The notes under the pieces: model-generated | What the model saw: only the letters and a program-made list of their open reading frames with translations | Told to the model about the DNA's origin: nothing | Databases searched by the model: none | From: JBGSYN01 sp041750975 | Lineage (GTDB): Bacteria; Pseudomonadota; Alphaproteobacteria; Geminicoccales; Geminicoccaceae | Direction: 5' to 3' | Length of the DNA stretch: 64,000 nucleotides | Assembly (NCBI GenBank): GCA_041750975.1 | Contig: JBGSYN010000278.1 | Location: 8,566 to 72,565, forward strand | Made by a program: the position numbers and the translations under genes | In this document: in pieces, positions 15,959 to 26,359 of the stretch | How the letters are laid out: the number at the start of each line of letters is the position of its first letter | Position numbering within the stretch: position 1 is the stretch's first letter

Positions 15959-18610
15959 CTAGGCCGCAGTCGATTGTTCGATCTGGTCGGCAATCGCTTT
16001 CAACGCTGCTTTCGCCTGACTTACATCCGGTCCGCCGCCTTGGGCGAAATCGGCCCGACCACCACCGCCTTTGCCTCCCAGCTTGGTTACGCCCTGCTTG
16101 ACGAGGTCTACAGCATTGAGGCGGCTAACCAGATCGTTCGAAATGCTGACCACGACGGCGGCCTTGCCCTCGAACTCGCTGACGAGTGCCACAACCCCCG
16201 AGCCCATTTCCTTCTTGATGGCATCGGCCGTGGCGCGAAGCTCTTTTGCCGGCACGCCTTCGAGGGTTCTTCCGGTGAAGGCAATATCTCCTGCGGCCCC
16301 AACGCTCTCACTCGGACCGACACCACCCCTGGCAATCTGTTGGCGCAGGTTGGCGAGGTCACGCTCAAGTCTTCGCCGATCCTCTAGCAGGCTTTGGACG
16401 CGGCTCGGGACTTCTTCCGGCTGAACCTTGAGCGCACGGGCTGTTATTTCAAGAACCTCTTGTGTTGACCCAATATCTGCCAACGCAGCTTCTCCGGTGA
16501 GGGCTTCGATGCGTCGAATACCCGAGGCGACCGCACCCTCGTTGGTCAATCTGATAAGCGCAATATCGCCGGTCCGATTGACATGCGTGCCACCGCAAAG
16601 CTCAACGGAGTAGGGCCTGCCACTAGGTTCCAGGCCCATGGTGACGACCCTCACTTCGTCGCCATATTTCTCGCCGAACAGCGCCATCGCACCGCCTTTG
16701 ATTGCCTCGTCGCGTCCCATGACACGGACATCGACCTTGTCGTTCTGGCGTGCAAATGCATTGGCTTCGCGTTCGACTTGGTCCAGTTCTTCCCGCGTCA
16801 ACGGTTTCGCATGACTGAAATCGAACCGCAGCCGGTCAGGTGCGACCAGCGAGCCGCGTTGGGCGACATGATCGCCAAGATGGTTTCGAAGTGCCTTGTG
16901 CAGCAGGTGCGTGGCACTATGAGCCCGCCGAAGGCGGACCCTCCTACCACTGTCGACCCTCATGGTGACCGCATCACCAACTCGCACCGCCCCTTCTCTA
17001 ACGCGACAGACATGGATCCAAAGATCGCCGAAAACCTTCTTCGTGTCGGTGACATCGAGGACCGCGTCCTCACCTTCGATGGTTCCTGTGTCCCCGATCT
17101 GTCCACCCGATTCGCCGTAAAATGGCGTCTGATTGACGATCAGTTCGACTTCGGTATCCCGTCCGGCATGGTTGACAGCTTGGTCCTCGACAATCAGCGC
17201 CAGCACCCGAGCGCCAGCCTGCTCGGTCTGGTAACCCAGAAACTCGGTGGCACCATGGCTTTCTCTCAATTCGAACCAGATCGGCGGGACGCCGTCCGCG
17301 CCTGAACCCTTCCAGGTCTTCCGCGCAGCCTCGCGTTGGCGTGCCATCGCCCGGTCAAAACCATCAAGATCGACTTCACGGTTTCGCTCACGCAATGCGT
17401 CCTGGGTCAAATCCAAGGGAAACCCGAACGTGTCGTAGAGCTTAAACGCCGTTTCCCCGGGTAATGGGTCGCTCTCGGGAATGTCGGCCAGTTCTTCTTC
17501 AAGGAGATTGAGACCGCGTTCTAGGGTCCGCTTGAAGTTGATTTCCTCTAATTTCAGCCACTCTTCGATATTGGTCGTGGCGCGGCCGAGCTCGGGAAAT
17601 GCGTCGCCCATTTCTTCGATTAGAACTGGCACGAGCTGCCAAAGGAGTGGCTCTCTTGCGCCCAGCATGTGAGCGTGTCTCATGGCCCTCCGCATGATCC
17701 GGCGGAGCACGTAGCCGCGGCCCTCATTCGAGGGTGTCACGCCATCGGCAATCAGGAAGGAACTTGCCCGCAGGTGATCCGCGATGACTTTGTGCGATGG
17801 CCGGTGCGTCCCGGTCGCGGGAACGCCGGTCAAGCGTACGCTTGCTTCGATAAGGCGTTGAAAGAGGTCGATCTCGTAATTGTCATGGACACCTTGCAGC
17901 ACGGCCGCGATACGTTCGAGTCCCATGCCAGTATCGATCGACGGACTTGGCAAGGGCTCGCGTTCGCCTGCAGCGATTTGCTCGAACTGCATGAAAACGA
18001 GATTCCAGATCTCGATGAAACGGTCGCCGTCATCGTCCGGGCTGCCAGGCGGGCCGCCTGGAATGGCTGGGCCGTGATCGTAAAATATTTCGGAGCAGGG
18101 TCCACAGGGGCCGACGTCACCCATCGACCAGAAATTATCCGAAGTCGCGATCCGAATGATCCGCTCCTCCGGCAACCCGGCAATCTTGTGCCAGAGGTCG
18201 AAGGCCTCATCATCATCCGCATAAACGGTGGTGAGCAGCCGCTCGGGCGGTAAGCCAAACTCTTTGGTGATCAGATTCCAGGCCAGTTCGATCGCGACGT
18301 CCTTGAAGTAGTCGCCGAACGAAAAATTCCCCAGCATCTCGAAGAATGTGTGATGCCGTGCCGTGTAGCCGACATTGTCCAGGTCATTGTGCTTGCCGCC
18401 GGCGCGGACACATTTTTGCGACGTCGTCGCGCGGTTGTAGTCACGGTGTTCGATGCCCGTGAACACATTCTTGAACTGGACCATGCCCGCATTGGCAAAG
18501 AGCAGGCTTGGATCGTTGTGCGGCACGAGCGGACCCGATGCCACGATTTCGTGCCCGTGGGTCCGAAAATAGTCGAGAAACCTGGAACGTATCTCGTTGG
18601 TTGTTTGCAT
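15959..18610 (-). CDS. alaS: Alanyl-tRNA synthetase
   Basis: 883 residues, the usual bacterial length. The N-terminal catalytic domain starts NEIRSRFLDYFRTHGHEIVAS and has PSLLFANAGMVQFK and the class II motif 2 region; the editing domain has HSATHLLHKAL and the zinc-site motif CGGTHVNRTGDI; the C-terminal C-Ala domain ends with the glycine-rich KGGGGRADFAQGGG. It charges tRNA-Ala with alanine and clears mischarged Ser/Gly. It lies 43 bases downstream of recA on the same strand, an order common in alphaproteobacteria. Confidence 0.98.
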   Translation of the reverse strand: MQTTNEIRSRFLDYFRTHGHEIVASGPLVPHNDPSLLFANAGMVQFKNVFTGIEHRDYNRATTSQKCVRAGGKHNDLDNVGYTARHHTFFEMLGNFSFGDYFKDVAIELAWNLITKEFGLPPERLLTTVYADDDEAFDLWHKIAGLPEERIIRIATSDNFWSMGDVGPCGPCSEIFYDHGPAIPGGPPGSPDDDGDRFIEIWNLVFMQFEQIAAGEREPLPSPSIDTGMGLERIAAVLQGVHDNYEIDLFQRLIEASVRLTGVPATGTHRPSHKVIADHLRASSFLIADGVTPSNEGRGYVLRRIMRRAMRHAHMLGAREPLLWQLVPVLIEEMGDAFPELGRATTNIEEWLKLEEINFKRTLERGLNLLEEELADIPESDPLPGETAFKLYDTFGFPLDLTQDALRERNREVDLDGFDRAMARQREAARKTWKGSGADGVPPIWFELRESHGATEFLGYQTEQAGARVLALIVEDQAVNHAGRDTEVELIVNQTPFYGESGGQIGDTGTIEGEDAVLDVTDTKKVFGDLWIHVCRVREGAVRVGDAVTMRVDSGRRVRLRRAHSATHLLHKALRNHLGDHVAQRGSLVAPDRLRFDFSHAKPLTREELDQVEREANAFARQNDKVDVRVMGRDEAIKGGAMALFGEKYGDEVRVVTMGLEPSGRPYSVELCGGTHVNRTGDIALIRLTNEGAVASGIRRIEALTGEAALADIGSTQEVLEITARALKVQPEEVPSRVQSLLEDRRRLERDLANLRQQIARGGVGPSESVGAAGDIAFTGRTLEGVPAKELRATADAIKKEMGSGVVALVSEFEGKAAVVVSISNDLVSRLNAVDLVKQGVTKLGGKGGGGRADFAQGGGPDVSQAKAALKAIADQIEQSTAA

Positions 18611-18653
18611 TGTTCTGATTGCGACCGGAGACGTGAAAGGAATGTTGGGCCAA

Positions 18654-19724
18654 TCACTCGTCGACGACTGGATCCTCGTCGAGCAGATCGATACCGGAGC
18701 CTCCGGTTCCGTTGAGACCCGCGTTCGATCTGATAGCGATTTCGACTGCTTCGGCGATTTCCGTATTGTCTTTCAGGAAATTCTTGGCGTTCTCGCGCCC
18801 CTGCCCAATCCGTGTCGAATTATAGGAAAACCACGAGCCTGATTTCTCGACGACACCGGCCTTGACCCCCAAATCGAGAAGCTCACCCGTTTTCGAGATC
18901 CCCTCGCCGTACATGATGTCGAACTCGACTACCCGGAAAGGCGGTGCGACCTTGTTCTTGACCACCTTGACCCGGGTTTGATTGCCGACCGTTTCATCTC
19001 GGTCCTTGACCTGACCGATGCGCCGAATATCCAACCGGACAGAGGCGTAAAACTTGAGCGCATTGCCACCCGTCGTCGTTTCGGGGCTGCCGAACATCAC
19101 GCCGATCTTGGATCGGATCTGATTGGTGAAGATCACCATGCATTTGGAACGGTTGATGCTCGAGGTCAGCTTGCGCAAGGCCTGGCTCATGAGCCGCGCC
19201 TGCAGGCCGACATGGGTGTCGCCCATTTCGCCTTCGAGCTCGGCCTTTGGGACCAACGCCGCAACGCTGTCGATCACAATTACGTCGACGGCACCCGATC
19301 GAACCAGTGTGTCGGCAATCTCAAGCGCTTGCTCGCCGGTATCGGGCTGCGAAATAAGCAATTCCTCAAGATTGACCCCGAGCTTGCGAGCATATCCGGA
19401 ATCGAGCGCATGTTCCGCATCGATGAAGGCGCAAGCACCGTTCTGCTTTTGTGCCTCCGCCAGCACGTGCAAAGTCAATGTGGTCTTGCCGGAGCTTTCC
19501 GGTCCGTAGATCTCGGTGATACGACCCCGCGGCAAACCCCCGACCCCGAGCGCGATATCGAGGCCGAGCGAGCCGGTCGAAATCGTCTCGATATCGGCAA
19601 CCTGCTCGCCCTGACCCAGACGCATGACGGAGCCTTTGCCGAAGGCACGCTCGATCTGGGAAATTGCGGCCTCAAGCGCGCGACTTCGATCTTCGCTGCG
19701 TCGGCTCGACAGGACCTCGGTCAT
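18654..19724 (-). CDS. recA: Recombinase RecA
   Basis: 356 residues. Walker A GPESSGKT, the ATP-binding/DNA loop core (FIDAEHALD, VIDSVAALVPKAELEGEMGD), loop L2 FGSPETTTGGNALKF, and an acidic tail (DLLDEDPVVDE) typical of RecA. It forms filaments on single-stranded DNA for strand exchange and triggers LexA self-cleavage. A possible LexA-box direct repeat lies about 90 bases upstream (19812-19826). alaS follows directly. Confidence 0.98.
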   Translation of the reverse strand: MTEVLSSRRSEDRSRALEAAISQIERAFGKGSVMRLGQGEQVADIETISTGSLGLDIALGVGGLPRGRITEIYGPESSGKTTLTLHVLAEAQKQNGACAFIDAEHALDSGYARKLGVNLEELLISQPDTGEQALEIADTLVRSGAVDVIVIDSVAALVPKAELEGEMGDTHVGLQARLMSQALRKLTSSINRSKCMVIFTNQIRSKIGVMFGSPETTTGGNALKFYASVRLDIRRIGQVKDRDETVGNQTRVKVVKNKVAPPFRVVEFDIMYGEGISKTGELLDLGVKAGVVEKSGSWFSYNSTRIGQGRENAKNFLKDNTEIAEAVEIAIRSNAGLNGTGGSGIDLLDEDPVVDE

Positions 19725-19811
19725 TCAAACTCTCTTGTGTAGTTGCGCCTGGGGAAATGGCGCTGGACTATATCGACGTTGCCGATCCGCGCAAACTGAT
19801 AGATTGCAGAG

Positions 19812-19826
19812 GAACCCTCGGGAAAC
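19812..19826 (-). promoter_or_regulatory. Candidate LexA box upstream of recA
   Basis: On the minus strand this reads GTTT-N7-GTTC, one mismatch from the alphaproteobacterial SOS consensus GTTC-N7-GTTC. It lies 88 bases before the recA start. It is a single near-match, so it could be chance. Confidence 0.35.
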
Positions 19827-19829
19827 CTT

Positions 19830-20009
19830 TTAGAAGTCGGAGCAGCGACCGTTCTTTTCCCAATCTCCGAAACGCGTCGGTTCCAGACCACGCGGGCCGT
19901 TAACTTCGCCTGCGGGCTGTGCAGCGGTGTGGTCCTTCTTTTTCGGCTCAAAACGATGCGGAGCCTTTTTGTTGCGCTGTTCAACTTCGGTTCGTTCCTG
20001 GGTCGTCAT
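19830..20009 (-). CDS. SDHAF4-like succinate dehydrogenase assembly factor (DUF1674)
   Basis: 59 residues, starting ATG at 20009 and ending TAA. The C-terminal half GPRGLEPTRFGDWEKNGRCS is the diagnostic DUF1674/SDHAF4 motif; the N-terminal half is lysine-rich and probably disordered. SDHAF4 proteins bind the flavinylated SdhA subunit and help complex II assembly. The start overlaps the stop of the upstream zeta-inhibitor gene (ATGA), so the two are translationally coupled. The short frame is easy to miss but the motif is unmistakable. Confidence 0.88.
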   Translation of the reverse strand: MTTQERTEVEQRNKKAPHRFEPKKKDHTAAQPAGEVNGPRGLEPTRFGDWEKNGRCSDF

Positions 20010-20329
20010 TCGGCCATCACCTGTTCTTTCGCCAATCTCTCGAACTCTGCCAAATGCTTCTTGATCACGTGATCGCCCAAGCTGTTGTTGGCAGCACTGA
20101 GATCGGTCGTGACCTTTTCGATGACGTCGTCATCACCAGGCTTCTCAAAATCGGCGAGAACGACGTCTTTTGCGTATTGCGTCGCGGCATCGCCTTTCAA
20201 ACCAAGATACTCTTCGGCGATCCAAAGACCGAAAAGCTTGTTGCGGCGGTTCCGTACCTTGAAGCCCAGATCCTGGTTGTGCTTGAAGCGTGTCTCTTCA
20301 TGCTGCTTGCGATCGTCAAAGGTGGTCAT
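20006..20329 (-). CDS. F1-ATPase zeta-type inhibitor (DUF1476)
   Basis: 107 residues from ATG at 20329 (MTTFDDRKQHEETRFKHNQD). It has the N-terminal basic/acidic inhibitory stretch, the helical core RNRRNKLFGLWIAEEYLGL and a four-helix C-terminal part (GDHVIKKHLAEFERLAKEQ). Alphaproteobacterial zeta proteins block ATP hydrolysis by the F1-ATPase. The gene is coupled by a 4-base overlap to the SDHAF4-like gene, placing two respiratory accessory factors in one unit. Confidence 0.88.
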   Translation of the reverse strand: MTTFDDRKQHEETRFKHNQDLGFKVRNRRNKLFGLWIAEEYLGLKGDAATQYAKDVVLADFEKPGDDDVIEKVTTDLSAANNSLGDHVIKKHLAEFERLAKEQVMAE

Positions 20330-20481
20330 GGCGGCTCCTATGATTGAGTGCTTCAAGACATATGTGTTCGAATTCCGGAATCTTCAGCATCGATGCACGA
20401 TTTTACTGCGGAGAGCAAGAAACTGAGCCCCCAAAAATCCCTTACGGAAGCTTGCCGGAAAACTCTGCTGGGGCATCAACG

Positions 20482-20514
20482 AAAAGAGGGCCGTGCATGG
20501 CACGACCCTCTTTT
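20482..20514 (-). terminator. Rho-independent terminator after groEL
   Basis: A strong inverted repeat: AAAAGAGGG (20482-20490) pairs with CCCTCTTTT (20506-20514), with CGTGC/GCACG extending the stem inward. In the minus direction the stem ends in a T-run. It sits 30 bases beyond the groEL stop. Confidence 0.85.
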
Positions 20515-20543
20515 CGTCTTGTAAAATTGAATGGTTCTGGACT

Positions 20544-22187
<1,644 letters not shown>

Positions 22188-22215
22188 AGTACTTATTTCC
22201 CTTGTTCTGTAAGTC

Positions 22216-22530
22216 TCAGGCAGCGGCTCGGCTGGCGGCAGCGCCTTCGACGATGCCCATGATGTCGCTTTCCTTCATGATCAACAGATCTTCGCCGTCG
22301 ACCTTGATCTCGGTGCCCGACCATTTACCGAAGAGCACACGCTCACCAGGCTTCACGTCGAGCGGCTGAATCTCGCCCTTCTCGTTCTTCGCGCCCGGGC
22401 CAACAGCCAGAACCTCGCCTTGCATCGGCTTCTCTTTGGCTGTGTCTGGAATAATGATCCCGCCCAGTGTCTTTTGCTCGTCCTCGACCCGGCGTACAAG
22501 CACGCGGTCATGCAAAGGCCGCAACCCCAT
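22216..22530 (-). CDS. groES: Co-chaperonin GroES
   Basis: 104 residues. LRPLHDRVLVRRVEDEQKTLGGIIIPDTAKEKP is the canonical N-terminus with the mobile loop; GERVLFGKWSGTEIKVDGEDLLIMKESDI ends the barrel. The C-terminus has a few extra Ala/Arg residues. It caps GroEL. TTAGGAGG lies just upstream of the ATG, and a CIRCE operator lies at 22562-22588. Confidence 0.98.
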   Translation of the reverse strand: MGLRPLHDRVLVRRVEDEQKTLGGIIIPDTAKEKPMQGEVLAVGPGAKNEKGEIQPLDVKPGERVLFGKWSGTEIKVDGEDLLIMKESDIMGIVEGAAASRAAA

Positions 22531-22561
22531 CGCAATTACCTCCTAATATGGCTCAGAGCTG

Positions 22562-22588
22562 TTAGCACTCTCGGATGCCGAGTGCCAA
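22562..22588. promoter_or_regulatory. CIRCE operator (HrcA site) of groESL
   Basis: TTAGCACTC (22562-22570), 9-base spacer, GAGTGCCAA (22580-22588). This matches the CIRCE consensus TTAGCACTC-N9-GAGTGCTAA with one mismatch. It lies 32 bases before groES and next to the predicted -10 element, so HrcA binding would block transcription. Confidence 0.93.
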
Positions 22589-22596
22589 CCACGCTG

Positions 22597-22625
22597 TATG
22601 TGCGGGATGCCGAAGGGGAGTTCAA
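22597..22625 (-). promoter_or_regulatory. Predicted groESL promoter
   Basis: Minus strand: TTGAAC (22625-22620), 17-base spacer, CACATA (22602-22597). The same stretch also fits a heat-shock sigma-32 -35 core (CTTGAA) followed by CCCGCACAT. The CIRCE element starts 9 bases downstream of the -10. Confidence 0.5.
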
Positions 22626-22644
22626 GATGGATCGGAAAAAATTA

Positions 22645-22671
22645 TTAGCACTTCCATCCGAGTGCTGCTAA
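22645..22671. promoter_or_regulatory. Second, degenerate CIRCE-like inverted repeat
   Basis: TTAGCACTT, a short spacer, then GAGTGCTGCTAA. The left arm has one mismatch to CIRCE; the right arm carries a 3-base insertion. It lies 57 bases beyond the main CIRCE and upstream of the predicted promoter, between groES and the divergent usg gene. Confidence 0.45.
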
Positions 22672-22770
22672 GTAATTGAATCTAAACTATTTTCTGATGC
22701 AACTGCTCTTGACAGCCCTTTCGTTCCCGGCCCTTCTAGGGCGATGCCGGACATTCGGATGGAGACTATG

Positions 22771-23046
22771 ATGCAGGAAGCCAGAGGTTCCTTTGAACTC
22801 CAACTTGAGGGTTACCGCTTGGCGACGGCGGAGATTCTTTACCACTTACCGGATCATCCGGGCGTATTGCAGAGCTTTATATGGCAGCACTATGATTGCG
22901 CCCCCACTTATCCCAGGCTCCACGAATTTATCCACTACTGGCACCAGAATATCACTGCGCGCCTATATAAAATCTACGTCGAGCGGGCCGAATTCATTAT
23001 TCCCGCGCCCGAGGTTCGTTTCGCCAAAGATTTCACGCTTCAATAG
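22771..23046 (+). CDS. usg: Usg-like family protein
   Basis: 91 residues from ATG at 22771, with GGAG six bases upstream; in-frame ATGs at 22744 and 22768 are alternatives. FELQLEGYRLATAEILYHLPDHPGVLQSF, WQHYDCAPTYPRLHEFIHYW and ITARLYKIYVERAEFI cover the whole alphaproteobacterial Usg family. First noted next to tryptophan-synthesis genes elsewhere; the biochemical role is not established. Divergent from groESL and convergent with petC. Confidence 0.85.
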   Translation: MQEARGSFELQLEGYRLATAEILYHLPDHPGVLQSFIWQHYDCAPTYPRLHEFIHYWHQNITARLYKIYVERAEFIIPAPEVRFAKDFTLQ

Positions 23047-23052
23047 GACGCG

Positions 23053-23079
23053 TCCCGGTATCGTTTCGGGATACCGGGA
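23053..23079. terminator. Hairpin between convergent usg and petC
   Basis: A perfect 10-bp stem: TCCCGGTATC (23053-23062), 7-base loop, GATACCGGGA (23070-23079). It fills the gap between the usg stop (23046) and the petC stop (23087) and could end both transcripts. No T-run follows on either strand. Confidence 0.6.
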
Positions 23080-23086
23080 GAGCGGC

Positions 23087-23875
23087 TCAATGCACGTCCG
23101 ACCAGATGCGCCGCTTGTAGGCATAAAATAGTCCGCACAAAACAAGGACGAAAATGCCGACCTTGAGGCCCGTTTCCTTACGCTCCTCGAGTTTGGGCTC
23201 GGCGGACCAGTGGAGGAAGTTGACGACATCCCTGGCCATTTGGTCGACGGTTGCCGAGGTGCCATCGGCATATTCGACCAGATCCGGATAGATCGGTTGC
23301 GGCATGGCAATCAGGTGGCCTGGAAAATACTCGTTATAGTATTGGCCGGGCGGTACCACTACGTCCTCAGGTGGCTCCTCATACCCCACCAAAAGGCTAT
23401 AGAGATAGTCGGGGCCATCCATACGAGCCTTCGTTATCAGCGAGAGGTTGGGCGGATAAGCACCGCCATTCGCTGCCCTGGCCGCCATATCATTGGGAAA
23501 CGCTGGCGGAAACTGATCGGGCGGCCTGCCTTCCCGCTGAAACATTTCACCGTTTTCGTCCGGGCCGTCCTCGATTGAATATTCCGCAGCGATCGCCTGC
23601 ACTTCGTCTTCATTGTAGCCGAGTGCGCTCAGCGTGCGAAAGGCAACATATTCGAGGTTGTGGCAACCCTGGCAGACCGTTTGATAGACCTGGAAACCAC
23701 GCTGCAGCGACGCCTGATCAAAGCTTCCGAACACACCTTCGAATTGCCAATCAGAATTGATGGGCTCCAAGGCTTCCCCTGCGGCTGCCGCGGGATTGGA
23801 CCCGTGGAGTCCAATCGCCGTCAAGACAACCATGGCGCTAATCGTGTATCGCGTGCTGCACTTCATGGACATCAC
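23087..23875 (-). CDS. petC: Cytochrome c1 of the bc1 complex
   Basis: 262 residues. A signal peptide ends near NPAAAAGEA; the heme c site is CQGCH in YQTVCQGCHNLEYVAF; FPNDMAARAANGGAYPPNLSLI carries the conserved core and AMPQ (in HLIAMPQPIY) the axial methionine; a C-terminal membrane anchor (VGIFVLVLCGLFYAY) ends the protein. It passes electrons from the Rieske centre to soluble cytochrome c. The start overlaps the cytochrome b stop by 4 bases. Confidence 0.96.
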   Translation of the reverse strand: MMSMKCSTRYTISAMVVLTAIGLHGSNPAAAAGEALEPINSDWQFEGVFGSFDQASLQRGFQVYQTVCQGCHNLEYVAFRTLSALGYNEDEVQAIAAEYSIEDGPDENGEMFQREGRPPDQFPPAFPNDMAARAANGGAYPPNLSLITKARMDGPDYLYSLLVGYEEPPEDVVVPPGQYYNEYFPGHLIAMPQPIYPDLVEYADGTSATVDQMARDVVNFLHWSAEPKLEERKETGLKVGIFVLVLCGLFYAYKRRIWSDVH

Positions 23876-25131
23876 TCTGCCGGCTGTAGCTGCGGTCCGG
23901 CATCGCGACTCGCATCTGTCAACACCGGCTTGTTGATACTATCTGGCACTGGCCATGGGCGTTCGAGCTTGCCCAGCAGTGGCAATAAGATCAGAAAATG
24001 CGCAAAATAGTAAATCGTCGCCAGTCTGCCGATGACGATATAGGCCCCCTCGGGCGGCTTGGCGCCGACATAGCCCAACACGAAAACATCAATTACCAGC
24101 AACCAAATCAACCACTTATAGATTGGCCGGAACGTGGCACTGCGTACTTTCGAGGTATCAAGCCAGGGTAAGATGAAGAGCACGGCGATCGCACCGAACA
24201 TCAGCAGCACACCACCGAGCTTGCTGGGTACCGCACGCAGGATCGCGTAGAATGGCAGGAAGTACCATTCGGGGACGATATGCGCAGGTGTCGCCAATGG
24301 GTCCGCCGGAATGTAGTTGTCGGCATGTCCAAGATAATTGGGGGCGTAAAAGACAAACGCACCATAGACCAGAAAGAAGACCGTAACGCCGAACAGGTCC
24401 TTCACGGTGTAGTAAGGATGAAACGGGATTTTGTCTTTCTTGGTCAAGTCGATGCCGACAGGGTTGTTCGAGCCAAACTGGTGCAACGCCAGGATGTGCA
24501 GGAAAACAACCGCGAAGATCACGAAGGGTAGGAGGTAATGGAGCGAGAAAAATCTCTTGAGGGTCGGATTGTCGACCGAGAACCCACCCCAGAGCCAGGT
24601 GACGATTGGGTCGCCGACGATCGGGAAAGCGGAGAATAGATTGGTGATAACGGTGGCGCCCCAGAAGCTCATTTGGCCCCAGGGAAGCACATAACCCATG
24701 AACGCCGTTGCCATCATCAAGAGCATGATGACGACGCCGAGCATCCACAGAAGTTCGCGCGGTGCCTTGTAGGAACCGTAATAAAGTCCCCTGAACATGT
24801 GGACATAAACCACGATGAAGAACATCGAGGCGCCGTTGGCGTGGGCGTAACGCAACAGCCAACCGTAATTCACGTTGCGCATGATGTGTTCGACACTACC
24901 GAAGGCCATGGCTGTGTCGGCCGTGTAGTGCATCACCAGGACGATGCCGGTCACAATTTGAAGCACCAGCATCAAGCCGGCAAGCGAGCCGAAATTCCAA
25001 AAATAGTTGAGGTTCTTCGGCGCGGGATAAGCTACAAACTCCTGATATCCCCAGGAAAAAATGGGCAACCGGTGGTCGAGCCAACGCATCGCGCCGCTCT
25101 GGAACTCGACCTTCTCTTGTTCTGCACTCAT
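23872..25131 (-). CDS. petB: Cytochrome b of the bc1 complex
   Basis: About 419 residues from ATG at 25131 (MSAEQEKVEFQSG); an in-frame start at 25197 would overlap the Rieske gene. Eight membrane helices are visible; heme-ligand histidines lie in LVMHYTADTAMAF / RYAHANGASMFF and in the second pair further on; the Qo-site motif PEWYFLPFYAILR is intact. It oxidises quinol and re-reduces quinone across the membrane. The middle gene of the petABC operon. Confidence 0.96.
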   Translation of the reverse strand: MSAEQEKVEFQSGAMRWLDHRLPIFSWGYQEFVAYPAPKNLNYFWNFGSLAGLMLVLQIVTGIVLVMHYTADTAMAFGSVEHIMRNVNYGWLLRYAHANGASMFFIVVYVHMFRGLYYGSYKAPRELLWMLGVVIMLLMMATAFMGYVLPWGQMSFWGATVITNLFSAFPIVGDPIVTWLWGGFSVDNPTLKRFFSLHYLLPFVIFAVVFLHILALHQFGSNNPVGIDLTKKDKIPFHPYYTVKDLFGVTVFFLVYGAFVFYAPNYLGHADNYIPADPLATPAHIVPEWYFLPFYAILRAVPSKLGGVLLMFGAIAVLFILPWLDTSKVRSATFRPIYKWLIWLLVIDVFVLGYVGAKPPEGAYIVIGRLATIYYFAHFLILLPLLGKLERPWPVPDSINKPVLTDASRDAGPQLQPAE

Positions 25132-25183
25132 GTCGCGTCCGTTACTTTCTATCGCTCGATCGAGTACCGCTGTGGGAACAGGT

Positions 25184-25732
25184 TCAGCCGATCTCAATCA
25201 GCGTGTCGCCGACAAACTGATATTCGGGCACCTCGAGATTCCGAGGTGCGGGGCCTCTGCGGATCCTCCCAGAGGTATCGTAATGTGACCCGTGGCACGG
25301 ACAAAACCATCCGCCATAGTCGCCCCTGTCCTGGGACGGTTTGTTGCCCAGCGGCACACAGCCGAGATGCGTGCAGACGCCCACAACGACCAGATACGGA
25401 GGTTCGATGACACGCTCGGTGTCGGCCTCAGGGTCCGGCAGATCTTCGACAGGCACCTCGCGCGCTTCTTCGATTTCGGCCGGGGTGCGATGGCGAACGA
25501 AGACTGGCTTGCCGCGCCAGGTTATCGTCACGCCCATGCCTTCTTCGACGCCCGAAACATCGAACTCCGTCGACGACAACGCCAGTACGTCGGCCGAAGG
25601 GTTCATGCTATTGATCAGCGGCCATGCGATACCTACCGCTCCGACAGCCGCGGTGGACCAGGCAACCAGTTCGAGGAAATCCCGACGTGTCTCGCCATTG
25701 GCTTTTGACGATGCGGTCGGATTGCTAGCCAT
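25184..25732 (-). CDS. petA: Ubiquinol-cytochrome c reductase Rieske iron-sulfur subunit
   Basis: 182 residues from ATG at 25732, with GAGG five bases upstream. A twin-arginine segment (TRRDFLELVAWSTAAVGAVGIAWPL) forms the uncleaved Tat anchor. The [2Fe-2S] ligands are in CTHLGC and CPCHGSHYD. It takes electrons from quinol to cytochrome c1. It is the first gene of petABC, and petB starts 53 bases after its stop. Confidence 0.96.
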   Translation of the reverse strand: MASNPTASSKANGETRRDFLELVAWSTAAVGAVGIAWPLINSMNPSADVLALSSTEFDVSGVEEGMGVTITWRGKPVFVRHRTPAEIEEAREVPVEDLPDPEADTERVIEPPYLVVVGVCTHLGCVPLGNKPSQDRGDYGGWFCPCHGSHYDTSGRIRRGPAPRNLEVPEYQFVGDTLIEIG

Positions 25733-25849
25733 GTTTTTCCTCACAGGTACGAATACTTTCGCGACCTAAGCCGCACCTTCGGTATCAGCAAGCGGCGGAA
25801 GGTCGCATAAATCTAGCGTCTATTGGGGATTCAGGAAAGACTACGGCTA

Positions 25850-26359
25850 ATGGCCAACAAGTTCGCGACGGCGACATCCGAGGCCCGCTTGCATCTGGTG
25901 GTGTATCAACCGGACATGCCGGAGAACTTGGGCGCGATGATGCGGATCGCGGCCTGTTTCGGAGTTCCGATCGATCTCATCGAGCCTGCCGCATTCCCGA
26001 TCGACGAGCGACGGGTTCGTCGGGTTTCGATGGATTACGCCTGCCATCTTGAAATGGTCCGCCATGAGAGCTTTGAAGCGTTCGACAGCGTGCGAAGGAA
26101 ATCGGGTTCAAGACTGATCGTCATGAGCGCGCACAGCGATGTGTATTTGCATCGCTTCGTATTTCAGTCGGCGGACAACATCTTGGTCGGACGAGAGACC
26201 GCAGGGGTTCCGAACAGCGTCCTTGAACGCGCCGATGACGTTTTGCGCATTCCGTTGGCGCCTGGTCTCAGATCGCTCAATGTACACGTGGCGGCGGCGG
26301 TCGCCTTATCCGAGGCGCTTCGACAAACAGGCCAATTCGATGAATTCACCGGATCATAG
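25850..26359 (+). CDS. trmL: tRNA (cytidine/uridine-34-2'-O)-methyltransferase TrmL
   Basis: 169 residues from ATG at 25850. The SPOUT-fold motifs are present: LVVYQPDMPENLGAMMRIAACFG, VGRETAGVPNSVLERADDVLRIPL and RSLNVHVAAAVALSEALRQ, which form the trefoil-knot SAM site. TrmL methylates the wobble ribose of leucine tRNAs. The last 20 bases overlap the start of hemF. It diverges from petABC. Confidence 0.9.
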   Translation: MANKFATATSEARLHLVVYQPDMPENLGAMMRIAACFGVPIDLIEPAAFPIDERRVRRVSMDYACHLEMVRHESFEAFDSVRRKSGSRLIVMSAHSDVYLHRFVFQSADNILVGRETAGVPNSVLERADDVLRIPLAPGLRSLNVHVAAAVALSEALRQTGQFDEFTGS

